A stretch of 64,000 nt of DNA from an uncultured Eubacteriales bacterium (GCA_959604355.1 CAUHAO010000002.1:62001-126000); one strand, 5' to 3'; numbered from the stretch's first letter, positions 34,721 through 44,260 are shown. The notes: generated by a model not told the origin, from the sequence alone. A program made the numbers and translations.

Positions 34721-34751
34721 TCCGATGAGAATTTATTTGCGGAGAATTATA

Positions 34752-35174
34752 ATGCGTATAGTTGTTATAGACGGTCAGGGCGGAAAACTCGGCCGTGCGA
34801 TAGTTGAACAGATACTTTTGCTCATTCCGGACGCCACGGTCGTTGCCGTCGGTACAAACAGTACGGCGACAGCCGCGATGATGAAAGCAGGGGCGGAATT
34901 CGGTGCGACGGGTGAGAATCCCGTAAAAGTAAACGTCGCAAAGGCGGATTATATTATCGGTCCCGTGGGAATAGTGCTTGCCGACTCTCTTTTCGGAGAG
35001 GTCACTCCGGCGATGGCCGCGGCGGTAGCAAGCTGTGACGCACGGAAGATACTGATACCTTACAATAAATGCAACACGACCGTCGTTACCTGTGATGACC
35101 GTGAGCCCGGTCTTGGAGAATATGTGAAAAAGGCCGTGCGCATAATACTCGAAGACGGCAATAAAGGCCGCTGA
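34752..35174 (+). CDS. DUF3842-family protein
   Basis: 140 residues, Rossmann-like: the nucleotide-binding start MRIVVIDGQGGKLGRAIVEQ, VVAVGTNSTATAAMMKAGA, and the family ending PYNKCNTTVV. DUF3842 is typical of Clostridia and has no assigned role. The glycine-rich loop suggests a dinucleotide or nucleotide ligand. ATG 34752 follows CGGAGAATTATA; a longer frame from 34374 runs antisense to the glycosidase and is rejected. Confidence 0.87.
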   Translation: MRIVVIDGQGGKLGRAIVEQILLLIPDATVVAVGTNSTATAAMMKAGAEFGATGENPVKVNVAKADYIIGPVGIVLADSLFGEVTPAMAAAVASCDARKILIPYNKCNTTVVTCDDREPGLGEYVKKAVRIILEDGNKGR

Positions 35175-35252
35175 TAATAAGTTTACTATATTTTTATATT
35201 TTTGTCAAGATGTTTTTATTAAAAAGCATCGCACTAAGGAGTTTTCAGTCGC

Positions 35253-37265
35253 ATGTCGGAAAAAAACAATAAGCAGGGCTTTATGCGGAAACTTTCGTCT
35301 TTCGTTGAAGAAAATATCGTCGTTTACTGCGTGGCGCTTGCAATCGTGCTGACTTTTATAATTGAAATACTCAACAGAAGCTCTCTGATAGGTGCGGTTC
35401 AGTTCGTTTATTTGCGTCCGGTTCCGTTTCTGTGTAATGTCCTGATAATCCTCACGTCGTTTCTAATCGTCATATATTTGAAGCGGCGTATGTTCGCGCT
35501 CTTTTTACTTTCCACGTTCTGGCTTTTGCTTGGTATCGTCAATTTTATAGTTATGATGTTTCGTCAGACGCCTTTTTCTGCCGTAGACATTGAGGTTTTT
35601 ATGCACGCGTCAAGCATTGCGGGCGCATATCTTACGACCTTGCAGGTGATTATGATAGTCTCCGGGGCTGTCGCGCTGATAGCTTTTATCGTGTATATGT
35701 TTATCAAACTCCCGAAAAAACCGAGAGTTTCACTGGCAAAATGCCTGCCCGCGACTGCCGTCTCCGTACTTCTGATGACTTTCGTTGTCACTTTTACCGT
35801 AAGGACAGGAACGCTCAAGAAAAACTGCGACAACCTTATCGAAGCGTATGACAAGTACGGCTTTACAGCCTGCTTTGCGCTGAGTATAGCGGATAAGGGG
35901 GTGACCCAGCCTTCGGATTACGACGAAAGCACCGTTCTCGAAATATTAAGCGGCCTTGACCCCGTATCGGAGTCTTCTTCGGAGAAACCGAATTTCATTT
36001 TTATCCAGCTTGAATCGTTTTTTGACCCATACTATTTTAACGATGTCACTTTCAGCGAAGATCCCGTACCGAATTTCCGCAAGCTCAGAGACACCTGCCC
36101 GTCGGGATTTCTTTCTGTTTCCACCATCGGCGGCGGTACGATCAATACCGAATTTGAAGTCCTTACGGGGTTGAGTCTCGACTATTTCGGTTTGGGCGAA
36201 ACTCCTTTTATCACGGTCTTGCGTACCGAGACGTGCGAAAGCCTTGCGTATGACCTGCGCAGTCTCGGATATACGTCTTTTTCTCTTCATGACAACACCG
36301 CTACTTTTTACGACAGGAATACAGTATACGCAAAACTCGGTTTTGATACGTTCATTCCGGTCGAATATATGCAGAACACCGAATACAACGCGCTCGGTTG
36401 GGTGAAGGATTCGGCGCTTCAGCCTCAGATAAGAGCCGCTCTCGAATCTACGGAAGGGAGGGATTTTATCTTTACGATCACAGTGCAGTCTCACGGCAAG
36501 TACCCCACCGTTGACGGGGATTTCGGCAATGTTAAAATACTATACGGACCGGAAGCCCCCAGACGTTACGAAATGGAGTACTACGTCAATCAGCTTAAAG
36601 CTATGGATGACTTCATAGCGGCGCTCATTGCGGAATATTCGGATTACCCCGAACCTGTCTGCATGGTGTTTTACGGCGACCATATGCCTGCTCTCGATAT
36701 TGTCCCCGAAGAGCTTTCATACGGAGATATTTATAAGACCGAATATGTGATTTGGACAAATTACGATCCGGGCGTAGATTCCGAAGATGAGGACTTGCCG
36801 GCGTACAGACTCTCTTCAAAGGTCCTTTCCTCCGTTGATGTAGCTGTTCCTGAGGCAACAGTGATCAATTACCATTCTCAATGCTTCGGCAAAGCCGGTT
36901 ACAAGCGAGGTCTCAATACCATACAATACGATATCCTTTACGGCCAAAAATACGCCTACCAGGGCAGACAGTATAATGCAACGGACCTTGAAATAGGCCT
37001 TATTAAGCCCGAAATATCTTACGCTGAAGTAAAGGACGGTATGGTTTATGTTTACGGAAACAACTTTACCCGTTCCAGTATTATATATTTCAACGATTGG
37101 CTCAAAGGCTCCTCAACCGAATATATAAACGCAACAACTCTTCGTGTAAAACCACCCATGAGGGCAGATATATCAGAATCAATGGTCGCGGTGTGGCAGG
37201 TGTGCACAGACAATACGGTTTTCGGAAAGACCCCGTCGGTACCCTTAAACAAGGCGAAACAATGA
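35253..37265 (+). CDS. LTA synthase-family sulfatase-fold membrane enzyme
   Basis: 670 residues. Five N-terminal membrane helices (about 20-195) are followed by an extracellular sulfatase-fold domain (about 245-540) with metal/catalytic motifs NFIFIQLESFFD, the nucleophile region GGTINTEFEVLTG (Thr), LHDN and FYGDHMPAL. It transfers glycerol-phosphate or phosphoethanolamine to a glycolipid or polymer. After residue 590 comes an additional Ig/IPT-like beta domain (ISYAEVKDGMVYVYGNNFTR) not found in classical LtaS. The start follows AAGGAG. Substrate is inferred from the family only. Confidence 0.9.
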   Translation: MSEKNNKQGFMRKLSSFVEENIVVYCVALAIVLTFIIEILNRSSLIGAVQFVYLRPVPFLCNVLIILTSFLIVIYLKRRMFALFLLSTFWLLLGIVNFIVMMFRQTPFSAVDIEVFMHASSIAGAYLTTLQVIMIVSGAVALIAFIVYMFIKLPKKPRVSLAKCLPATAVSVLLMTFVVTFTVRTGTLKKNCDNLIEAYDKYGFTACFALSIADKGVTQPSDYDESTVLEILSGLDPVSESSSEKPNFIFIQLESFFDPYYFNDVTFSEDPVPNFRKLRDTCPSGFLSVSTIGGGTINTEFEVLTGLSLDYFGLGETPFITVLRTETCESLAYDLRSLGYTSFSLHDNTATFYDRNTVYAKLGFDTFIPVEYMQNTEYNALGWVKDSALQPQIRAALESTEGRDFIFTITVQSHGKYPTVDGDFGNVKILYGPEAPRRYEMEYYVNQLKAMDDFIAALIAEYSDYPEPVCMVFYGDHMPALDIVPEELSYGDIYKTEYVIWTNYDPGVDSEDEDLPAYRLSSKVLSSVDVAVPEATVINYHSQCFGKAGYKRGLNTIQYDILYGQKYAYQGRQYNATDLEIGLIKPEISYAEVKDGMVYVYGNNFTRSSIIYFNDWLKGSSTEYINATTLRVKPPMRADISESMVAVWQVCTDNTVFGKTPSVPLNKAKQ

Positions 37266-37349
37266 AGTATTTGTTCAACTTGCACAAAATAACAAGGTTA
37301 AATAAGAAACAATTCTATCCCGCAAATTTTGACAAGATTTTTAACTGAC

Positions 37350-37378
37350 TTGCTTTTGACGGAAATTTAGTGTATAAT
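37350..37378 (+). promoter_or_regulatory. promoter of the xpt-nucleoside uptake operon
   Basis: TTGCTT (37350-37355), 17-base spacer, TATAAT (37373-37378). It is flanked by inverted copies of a 16-base sequence at 37321-37336 and 37395-37410. No purine riboswitch is seen in the short leader. Confidence 0.78.
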
Positions 37379-37422
37379 GAGATATATGTTATTTTTGTCA
37401 AGAATTTGCGGAGGTATTTCCC

Positions 37423-38001
37423 GTGGAGCTTCTTAAAGAGCGAATACTTAAAGAGGGCAAGGTATATCCCGGAAATATTCTCAAGGTGGACAGTTTTCTG
37501 AATCATCAGATGGACATGCGCCTTATAAGCGAGATAGGCAAAGAATTTTACAGACTTTTTAAAGATTGCGATGTTACAAAGATCCTCACCATAGAAGCAT
37601 CAGGTATAGGTATCGGTTGTATGGCAGCGCAATCTTTCGACGTTCCTTTGGTCTTCGCAAAAAAATCGAAATCGAATAATATCGCTTCGGATGTCTATTC
37701 AGCCCCGGTTGCATCGTATACCCACGGCACAACGCATGATGTCATCGTTTCGAAAGAATTTCTTCATCCCGAAGACCGAATACTAATAATCGATGATTTC
37801 CTCGCAAGAGGACAGGCGATTATCGGGCTTTCAGATATCGTGAAACAGGCGGGAGCGACCCTCGTCGGTGCCGGTATCGTCATTGAAAAAGGCTTCCAGG
37901 ACGGCGGTAAACAGATAAGGGATATGGGAATACATCTGGAGTCCCTGGCGATAGTGGAATCTATGAATGCGGAAACAGGAACCGTAACATTCCGTAATTA
38001 A
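37423..38001 (+). CDS. xpt: xanthine phosphoribosyltransferase
   Basis: 192 residues, matching the usual length. It converts xanthine and PRPP to XMP in purine salvage. The start MELLKERILKEGKVYPGNILKVD, read in pieces, is typical of Xpt; the PRPP loop is ILIIDDFLARGQA and the purine-site region TIEASGIGIG. GTG 37423 is used, with GGAGG at 8 bases. It heads an operon with a nucleoside-binding lipoprotein and ABC transporter, so imported purines are probably fed into salvage. Confidence 0.96.
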   Translation: MELLKERILKEGKVYPGNILKVDSFLNHQMDMRLISEIGKEFYRLFKDCDVTKILTIEASGIGIGCMAAQSFDVPLVFAKKSKSNNIASDVYSAPVASYTHGTTHDVIVSKEFLHPEDRILIIDDFLARGQAIIGLSDIVKQAGATLVGAGIVIEKGFQDGGKQIRDMGIHLESLAIVESMNAETGTVTFRN

Positions 38002-38049
38002 TTAAGTTGTTTGCAAATACTTTAATATATTTTTTTTGGAGGAAAAACA

Positions 38050-39213
38050 ATGAAAAGAATCATTGCCCTTGTCCTCGTTGCTCTCATGGTAGTTGTCGCT
38101 TGTGCTGCATGCACGACAAATGAAACGACCAAAGTAACGAAAGACAACATCAAAGTAGGAGTTCTTCACATCGGAGATCCCGCTGACGGGTCCGGCTATT
38201 CCTACACTCACGACTGCGGAATAGTTGAAATGCAGAAGAATATCGGTCTTCGTGACGATCAGATCATCCGTAAAAACAATGTCAACGACTCTGATACCCA
38301 GGCTATAACCGAAGGTATAGAGGCTCTTGTTGCGGAAGGATGCAATATAATCTTTACCACCAGCTACGGTTATATGGAAGTTACCGCGTCTATGGCAGAG
38401 CAGTATCCTAATGTATACTTCTCTCACGGCACCGGATATATGTCCAACGGTAAGAACTTCAACAACTATTTCGGCAGAATTTATCAGGCTCGTTATCTTG
38501 CAGGTATTGCCGCAGGTCTCAAGACCGTTTCCAACAAGATCGGTTATGTTGCTGCGTTCGGTACCGAACTTGCTGAAACTTCTTCAGGTATCAATGCTTT
38601 TGCTCTGGGTGTACAGTCTGTGAACCCCAATGCCGAAGTTTATGTAAAGACTCTCAACTCCTGGTTCGATCCCGCTAACGAAACCGCTTATGCTGAAGCT
38701 CTTATCTCCATGGGCTGCGATATTATCGCTCAGCATTGCGATACCGCTAATCCTCAGATCGCTGCTGAAAACGCAGGCGTATTCGGTTGCGGCTACAACT
38801 CCGATATGACCAAAGACGCTCCCAAGGCTCATCTTACCGCTCCCATCTGGAACTGGGGCGTATATTATACCGCGGCTGTTCAGGCTGTCCTCGACGGCAC
38901 ATGGGACAAGCTCGGCAACTACTACGGCGGTATGAAGGAAGGTCTTGTTGACGTTTCCGCTCTCTCCGAAAACTGTGTGGAAGGCACTCAGGAGAAGATC
39001 GACGCCGTAAAAGCTCTCATGAAGAACGGCGAATGGGATGTATTCTCCGGTGTTAAACTGTCCTTTGATGAAAGCGGCAATGTCGTAAAGACCGATGCTG
39101 CTCTTATGGACAACGCAGGTAATGTTATCGTTGCTGCAGGCGGCGCTTCCGTTGAAGATTCCGTCATCACCGGTACGATGAACTTCTTCGTTGAAGGCGT
39201 TTCTCTGAAGTAA
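38050..39213 (+). CDS. BMP-family substrate-binding lipoprotein (purine nucleoside type)
   Basis: 387 residues. The lipoprotein signal ends in VACAAC (Cys about 17-20). Residues 35-385 form the periplasmic-binding-protein fold of the BMP/PnrA family: KVGVLHIGDPADGSGYSYTHD, FTTSYGYMEVTASMA, YFSHGTGY, IGYVAAFGTELAE. PnrA-like proteins bind guanosine, adenosine and related nucleosides; the xpt neighbour supports this. GGAGG precedes ATG. A strong hairpin follows the gene, so it is probably made in excess over the transporter. Confidence 0.93.
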   Translation: MKRIIALVLVALMVVVACAACTTNETTKVTKDNIKVGVLHIGDPADGSGYSYTHDCGIVEMQKNIGLRDDQIIRKNNVNDSDTQAITEGIEALVAEGCNIIFTTSYGYMEVTASMAEQYPNVYFSHGTGYMSNGKNFNNYFGRIYQARYLAGIAAGLKTVSNKIGYVAAFGTELAETSSGINAFALGVQSVNPNAEVYVKTLNSWFDPANETAYAEALISMGCDIIAQHCDTANPQIAAENAGVFGCGYNSDMTKDAPKAHLTAPIWNWGVYYTAAVQAVLDGTWDKLGNYYGGMKEGLVDVSALSENCVEGTQEKIDAVKALMKNGEWDVFSGVKLSFDESGNVVKTDAALMDNAGNVIVAAGGASVEDSVITGTMNFFVEGVSLK

Positions 39214-39228
39214 TTTTGACGACTGTCA

Positions 39229-39270
39229 ACCGGGAAGTACATTCAAGTGCTTCCCGGTCATTTTCATTTT
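39229..39270 (+). terminator. intercistronic hairpin after the BMP gene
   Basis: ACCGGGAAG pairs with CTTCCCGGT (39229-39237 with 39250-39258), followed by CATTTTCATTTT. It probably acts as a partial terminator or 3'-end stabiliser between the binding protein and the ABC genes. Confidence 0.7.
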
Positions 39271-39306
39271 ACCTTTTCGCGTATACGAACAAGGAGTATT
39301 GCTAAG

Positions 39307-42102
39307 ATGCAGAATACCGCTATTGAATTAAAAGGGATATCGAAGACTTTCGGTACGATCAAAGCCAACGATTCCATAGACCTCTCCGTCAGAAGCGGAG
39401 AAATTCTTGCGCTTCTCGGAGAAAACGGATCCGGTAAGACAACTTTGATGAATATTTTGTCGGGCATTTACAGTCCCGACAGCGGTACCATATCCATAGA
39501 CGGCGAACCTGTTACCATACATTCGCCCGAGGACGCGAAAAAACTGGGTATCGGCATGATACACCAGCATTTCAAACTTGTCGATAACTTCTCTGCAGCA
39601 GATAATATCTGGCTCGGCGTTAACGGCGCTTCCGCGTTCCTGACAAAAGACCGCTACGAAAAAATACGAAAAATAGGCGAGGACTTCGGTTTTGAGATAG
39701 ACCCCGAAAAGATGGTCTATGATATGTCCGTCAGCGAAAAGCAGACGGTCGAGATACTCAAAGTCCTCTGCTATGGCGCGCATATACTTATTCTTGACGA
39801 ACCTACCGCAGTTCTTACTGTGCAGGAAACAAGAAAGCTTTTTTCTGTCCTTCGCAGGATGAGGGACTCAGGATGCGCGATAGTCATCATTACCCACAAG
39901 CTCAACGAAGTTCTCGAAATAAGCGACAGAGTTACCATTATGCGTAAAGGCAAGAGCGTCGGAACCGTTGAGACTGCAAAAACGAACATCAATGAACTTA
40001 CAGAGCTTATGGTCGGAGAGTCCGTTTCTCTCTCCATTGACAGACCAGAGGTCAAAGTCGGCGCTCCTTTGCTTGACCTGAAAAAGGTTACAATATGCCG
40101 CGACGACGGAAGCTTTGCCGCAAAAGACGTTTCATTTACCGTCCATTCCGGAGAAATTCTCGGTGTTGCAGGTGTCTCCGGCTGCGGACAGAAAGAAATA
40201 TGCGACGCCATCGCGGGTCTTCACCCTATAAGCGGCGGCGAGATACTCTACAAGGATCAGATAATAAGCGGTAAGACACCGCGCGAAATAATAGATTGCG
40301 GTATAAGCATGAGCTTCATTCCCGAGGATCGTCTGGGAATGGGTCTTGCGGCATCTCTTTCCATCACCGACAATATGATCCTCAAAACGTACCGCGACGG
40401 CAAATCTCCGTTTGTAGACAGGGATTCCGCACGCAAACTCGCCGAAAAAGTCGTCAAAGATCTCGGGGTCGTCACTCCTTCGACGGAAATCCCCGTAAGA
40501 CGTCTTTCGGGCGGTAACGTACAAAAAGTTCTTCTCGGCAGAGAGATACAGTCGGACCCGACGGTGATTGTCACGGCATATCCCGTAAGAGGTCTTGACA
40601 TTAACTCTTCATATACGATCTACAATATTCTCAACGACCAGAAAAAACGCGGCGCAGGCGTGCTTTTTGTAGGCGAAGATCTCGACGTTATGCTCGAACT
40701 GTGCGATAAAATACTTGTTATTTGCCACGGCGAAGTAACTGGTATAGTCAACGCAAGCGAAACAAACAAAGAAGATCTCGGGCTTATGATGACGGGTGCA
40801 AAACGCCTTGCAAACTCGGCGGAAGCGGCAAGCTATACCGCGGCGGAAACAGAGCCTTCCGAAGATAAGACACACGAAGAAAAAACTTCCGATGTGATCC
40901 GTAAATTTGAAACACAAGCTCCGAAAAAAGCAAATAAAAAGCTGAAATTTCCGCTCCGAATCGTCAAGCGCAGCGACATATCAACCGCAAAGACGGTGCT
41001 GTGTTATGTCCTTGCGGTTTTTGCGGCGATGCTTGTCGGCGGCATAATTGTCGCGTCAATGGGTAAAAACCCGATAGAGTATTACACCTGCCTCGTTTCC
41101 GGATGTTTTTCAAACCCCATTTACATAAATAACTTCATCCGCATATTCGTTCCGTTGCTCATTACCTCTGTCGGTGTTGCGATATCGTATAAAATGAGGT
41201 TCTGGAACATCGGTGCAAACGGTCAGTTCATCATGGGGGCTTTTGCCGCTACTACCGTGGCGTTCGCTCTCGGAGGTTCTGTTCCGCGTCCTATTATGCT
41301 TATAATTATGGCGGTCGCAGGCGCTCTCGGCGGCGGTCTGTACGGGCTTATAGCCGCGTACTGCAAGGTTAAATGGAATACCAATGAGACGCTTATGACC
41401 CTTATGCTCAACTATGTAGCGACATATATTCTGCTTTACCTCAAAAACACCAATTTTTACAGAAAATTTAACGAGACAACGGGACAGGTACTGCGCCCCG
41501 AGATAAAGGCTCTCCAGCCCAATGCGTGGATGTATGAGCTCAGGATAGGGCCCATAGTCTTTGATCTTTCCGTGATAGCTGCGATATTAATCGTGATTTT
41601 CGTCGCGATATATCTCAAGAAGACCAAGCAGGGCTATGAGATATCTGTCGTCGGTGACAGTATACCGACCGCACGCTACGCCGGCATGAACGTGAAGCGG
41701 GTAATTCTCAGAACGATGTTCATTTCCGCCGCGATAATCGGATTTGCCGGTATGCTCAAAGTCACGGGCACAGTTACATCTCATACTCTCAGCGAAGGCA
41801 TCACGAGTGACGTCGGATGGACGGCTATAATCGTCGCGTGGATCGCACGTCTCGAACCCGTAGGTATAACCGTTGCGTCGTTCCTTATGGCAATGCTGCA
41901 AAAAGGCTCGGGCGTAGTTGACAGCAAGATGGGAGTTTCATCCGCTGCGTCGTCGATTCTTGAAGGGGTCATTCTGTTTACCGTCCTTGCGGCAGATTTC
42001 TTTATCAGATACAGAATAACCCGCGCAACGGCAACGGACGATCCCAATAAGAATGTTGCGAAAAAGAAGACGAAGAAGGTTGAAATGGAGGGCATAAAAT
42101 AA
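39307..42102 (+). CDS. nucleoside ABC transporter: duplicated ATPase fused to a permease
   Basis: 931 residues. Residues 1-500 are a double ATPase of the sugar/nucleoside class: site 1 Walker A GENGSGKTT, LSVSEKQ-like signature (MSVSEKQT), Walker B LILDEPTAVLT; site 2 has a degenerate Walker A (GVSGCGQKE), signature LSGGNVQK and altered Walker B (TAYPVRGLD). A charged linker (about 500-560) leads directly into a BPD_transp_2 permease (about 575-915, NPIEYYTCLVSG, MRFWNIGANGQFIMGAFAA, NYVATYILLYLKN). These are normally separate genes (YufO and YufP types). ATG 39307 follows AAGGAG. Confidence 0.93.
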   Translation: MQNTAIELKGISKTFGTIKANDSIDLSVRSGEILALLGENGSGKTTLMNILSGIYSPDSGTISIDGEPVTIHSPEDAKKLGIGMIHQHFKLVDNFSAADNIWLGVNGASAFLTKDRYEKIRKIGEDFGFEIDPEKMVYDMSVSEKQTVEILKVLCYGAHILILDEPTAVLTVQETRKLFSVLRRMRDSGCAIVIITHKLNEVLEISDRVTIMRKGKSVGTVETAKTNINELTELMVGESVSLSIDRPEVKVGAPLLDLKKVTICRDDGSFAAKDVSFTVHSGEILGVAGVSGCGQKEICDAIAGLHPISGGEILYKDQIISGKTPREIIDCGISMSFIPEDRLGMGLAASLSITDNMILKTYRDGKSPFVDRDSARKLAEKVVKDLGVVTPSTEIPVRRLSGGNVQKVLLGREIQSDPTVIVTAYPVRGLDINSSYTIYNILNDQKKRGAGVLFVGEDLDVMLELCDKILVICHGEVTGIVNASETNKEDLGLMMTGAKRLANSAEAASYTAAETEPSEDKTHEEKTSDVIRKFETQAPKKANKKLKFPLRIVKRSDISTAKTVLCYVLAVFAAMLVGGIIVASMGKNPIEYYTCLVSGCFSNPIYINNFIRIFVPLLITSVGVAISYKMRFWNIGANGQFIMGAFAATTVAFALGGSVPRPIMLIIMAVAGALGGGLYGLIAAYCKVKWNTNETLMTLMLNYVATYILLYLKNTNFYRKFNETTGQVLRPEIKALQPNAWMYELRIGPIVFDLSVIAAILIVIFVAIYLKKTKQGYEISVVGDSIPTARYAGMNVKRVILRTMFISAAIIGFAGMLKVTGTVTSHTLSEGITSDVGWTAIIVAWIARLEPVGITVASFLMAMLQKGSGVVDSKMGVSSAASSILEGVILFTVLAADFFIRYRITRATATDDPNKNVAKKKTKKVEMEGIK

Positions 42103-43085
42103 TGGATGCAATAATAGCTTTCTTGTTCGCCTCCATACGTTACGGCACTCCGCTGCTCCTCGGTACTACGGGCGAAATAATTTCGGAGAAGAGCGGTCAC
42201 CTCAACCTCGGTGTTGAAGGTATGATGGCTATCGGTGCGATATTCGGATATCTTTCCGCCGCGTCGACGGATAATATCTGGGTCGGCATACTCGTATCAT
42301 TCCTTGCGGCGGCAGCTGCGGCGCTCGTTTACGCAATACTGACAATAACTCTTCAGGCAAATCAGAACGTTTCAGGTCTCGCGCTTACGACATTCGGACT
42401 CGGTCTTTATAAATTCGTGGGCCTTACGCTTTCATCTTCCGATAAATTCCCGAAGATTCAGGCAAGCCCCGCGCTCAACACCGCGGCAGGAAACACCGGT
42501 ATCCCGTTTCTTAAAGATATCCCGATAATAGGTGACATATTCTTTGCACATAACATCCTTGTGTACATTTCGGTGATAATCGCAGTTCTTTGCTGGGCAT
42601 ATATTGTTAAGACACATGCGGGACTCAAAACCCGCGCAATCGGCGAGAACCCCGGTGCGGCGGATGCGTGCGGAGTCAATGTAACGCTGATGAAGTATAT
42701 CAACGTTCTCCTGGGCGGCGGAATAACCGGCATAGGCGGATATTACCTCGCAGTCGTCATCAACGGGGGGAGCTGGAACCAGACGTGGGTCAACGGGTTC
42801 GGCTGGATCTCTGTGGCTCTCGTTATATTTGCAAACTGGAGCCCGTTAAAAGCAATATTAGGCTCATATTTCTTCGGTATGCTCATGATGCTCAAGCCAT
42901 ACAAGGGGAATCTTATCGAAGCGTTCCCGTTCCTGTCATGGCTCTCTGCAATACCCGATGAGTTCTATCAGATGCTCCCGTTCCTCATAACCGCTATAAT
43001 CCTTGTCATTTCTTCAATGAGTAAGAAAAAGAGCGGTATACAGCCCGCTGCATGCGGTATCAATTACTTCAGAGAAGACCGTTGA
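42102..43085 (+). CDS. nucleoside ABC transporter permease, second subunit
   Basis: 327 residues with 8-9 membrane segments. The BPD_transp_2 pattern is present: TPLLLGTTGEIISEKSGHLNLGVEGMMAIG at the start, read in pieces, then NQNVSGLALTTFGLGLY and GLKTRAIGENPGAADACG. It pairs with the permease half of the preceding fusion. The start ATG overlaps the preceding stop (TAATG). The substrate is probably purine nucleosides, from the operon. Confidence 0.93.
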   Translation: MDAIIAFLFASIRYGTPLLLGTTGEIISEKSGHLNLGVEGMMAIGAIFGYLSAASTDNIWVGILVSFLAAAAAALVYAILTITLQANQNVSGLALTTFGLGLYKFVGLTLSSSDKFPKIQASPALNTAAGNTGIPFLKDIPIIGDIFFAHNILVYISVIIAVLCWAYIVKTHAGLKTRAIGENPGAADACGVNVTLMKYINVLLGGGITGIGGYYLAVVINGGSWNQTWVNGFGWISVALVIFANWSPLKAILGSYFFGMLMMLKPYKGNLIEAFPFLSWLSAIPDEFYQMLPFLITAIILVISSMSKKKSGIQPAACGINYFREDR

Positions 43086-43129
43086 CGGTGCGAAGCATTC
43101 GTTCCCGACAGCTGATTTTTTAACACGTC

Positions 43130-43165
43130 AAAGGCACGGCCCGGAATCGCAGGCTGTGCCTTTTT
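43130..43165 (+). terminator. intrinsic terminator of the purine operon
   Basis: AAAGGCACGGCC pairs with GGCTGTGCCTTT (one G-T pair; 10-base loop), followed by TTTTT. Confidence 0.87.
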
Positions 43166-43593
43166 ACTTTCTTACGAGAACTGCGCAAATTCCGAGAAAG
43201 ACAAAACCGTGTCTGATGCAAAAAAGTTCATAATTACTTCCAAACTCGATACAGCTGCATTATCGAAAATAAAATGCCGTAGTGCTATAATATGCCTGTA
43301 TTGTGCATATCTGATAACAAAATGCCCTTATTCATGATGCGGATGAGTACAGACCACATTCCTTTTTTATTGTAATTCATACCGCTAAATGATTTCGTGT
43401 CCGGATAAATACATAGCTGAGGCAAAACTTCGCGGATGAACAGCCTCTTTTTCCGGAATCAACTTTATGCGGCTGCAGACAAAGGCGTATGACAGTATTG
43501 GGAAAATACAAAATGCAACAGTATATTAAATGCATAGACCTGCTTCAATGGAATGTATTGCCGAAAATCGGGTGAAAAACAGGTTCTACGGAG
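43166..43593. other. gene-poor stretch
   Basis: About 430 bases without a supported gene. Short A/T-rich frames only; CTATAATATG at about 43286 could be a -10 box. GGAGG at 43588-43592 abuts the following start codon. Confidence 0.5.
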
Positions 43594-44190
43594 GTGGAAA
43601 ACGAGCAATACGAAACGCGCATTAAAAAGTATATGCCTATTCTCGGGGGGCTGCTTGTGCTGCTTTCCGCCGTGATCCTTATTGCTCTCAGAGTGAATAA
43701 TAAACGGAGTATTGCGGATAATGCCGAAGCAATAAAGTTTTTTTACGATACTATTCCGCCCCGCAGCGCCGGGATCAAGGAAGAGCACTGCAACTCCCTT
43801 ATGCCCGTTATCGAGTATAACGGCAACGATTACGCCGCTATATTGGAATTTCCTGAATATTCCGTCGAATTGCCGGTTCTTTATGAGTGGAACAGATTTT
43901 CTGTCAACTCCGCGACTTGCCGATATACGGGCAATCCTTACGACGGAACGCTTATAATCGGTGGGGTGGATGAGCCTAAGCAGTTTGATTTTATCTCACA
44001 AACCGATATCGGCGACGAATTGACGGTGACGGATATGTCGGGAAGAGAGTTTCGCTACAAGGTCACAGCTGTCAAGCATTCAACAAATGCGAAAGCCGAA
44101 ACATTGACAGATGACAGTTACGACTTGACGTTGTTCGTAAAGTCGAGAAAAACAGGTGGATATATCCTTGTGTGCTGCAACATGAAATGA
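43594..44190 (+). CDS. sortase-fold protein lacking the catalytic residues
   Basis: 198 residues. An N-terminal membrane anchor (about 13-33, YMPILGGLLVLLSAVILIALRV) is followed by a sortase-like beta-barrel: YAAILEFPEYSVELPVLYEW, NPYDGTLIIGGVDEPKQFDFI, DIGDELTVTDMSGREFRYKV, read in pieces. The usual Gly-His-Asn is IGGVD (no His), the TLxTC strand is LTLFVK (no Cys), and the Arg strand is GGYILVCC (no Arg). It is therefore predicted inactive as a transpeptidase. GTG 43594 directly abuts GGAGG, so the true start is uncertain. Some other role or decay is possible. Confidence 0.7.
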   Translation: MENEQYETRIKKYMPILGGLLVLLSAVILIALRVNNKRSIADNAEAIKFFYDTIPPRSAGIKEEHCNSLMPVIEYNGNDYAAILEFPEYSVELPVLYEWNRFSVNSATCRYTGNPYDGTLIIGGVDEPKQFDFISQTDIGDELTVTDMSGREFRYKVTAVKHSTNAKAETLTDDSYDLTLFVKSRKTGGYILVCCNMK

Positions 44191-44218
44191 TGCGGACGCG
44201 GCTAAAAAATATAACACA

Positions 44219-44260
44219 AAAACGCCGATGAAGATTTTACGACAACGGCGTTTTTTATTT
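44219..44260 (+). terminator. intrinsic terminator
   Basis: AAAACGCCG / CGGCGTTTT stem (44219-44227 with 44246-44254), followed by T run. Confidence 0.78.

Noticed and set aside
34374..34751. N-terminal extension of the DUF3842 frame
   Set aside because: It runs antisense to the glycosidase and across a consensus promoter; ATG 34752 has a ribosome-binding site and matches the family start.
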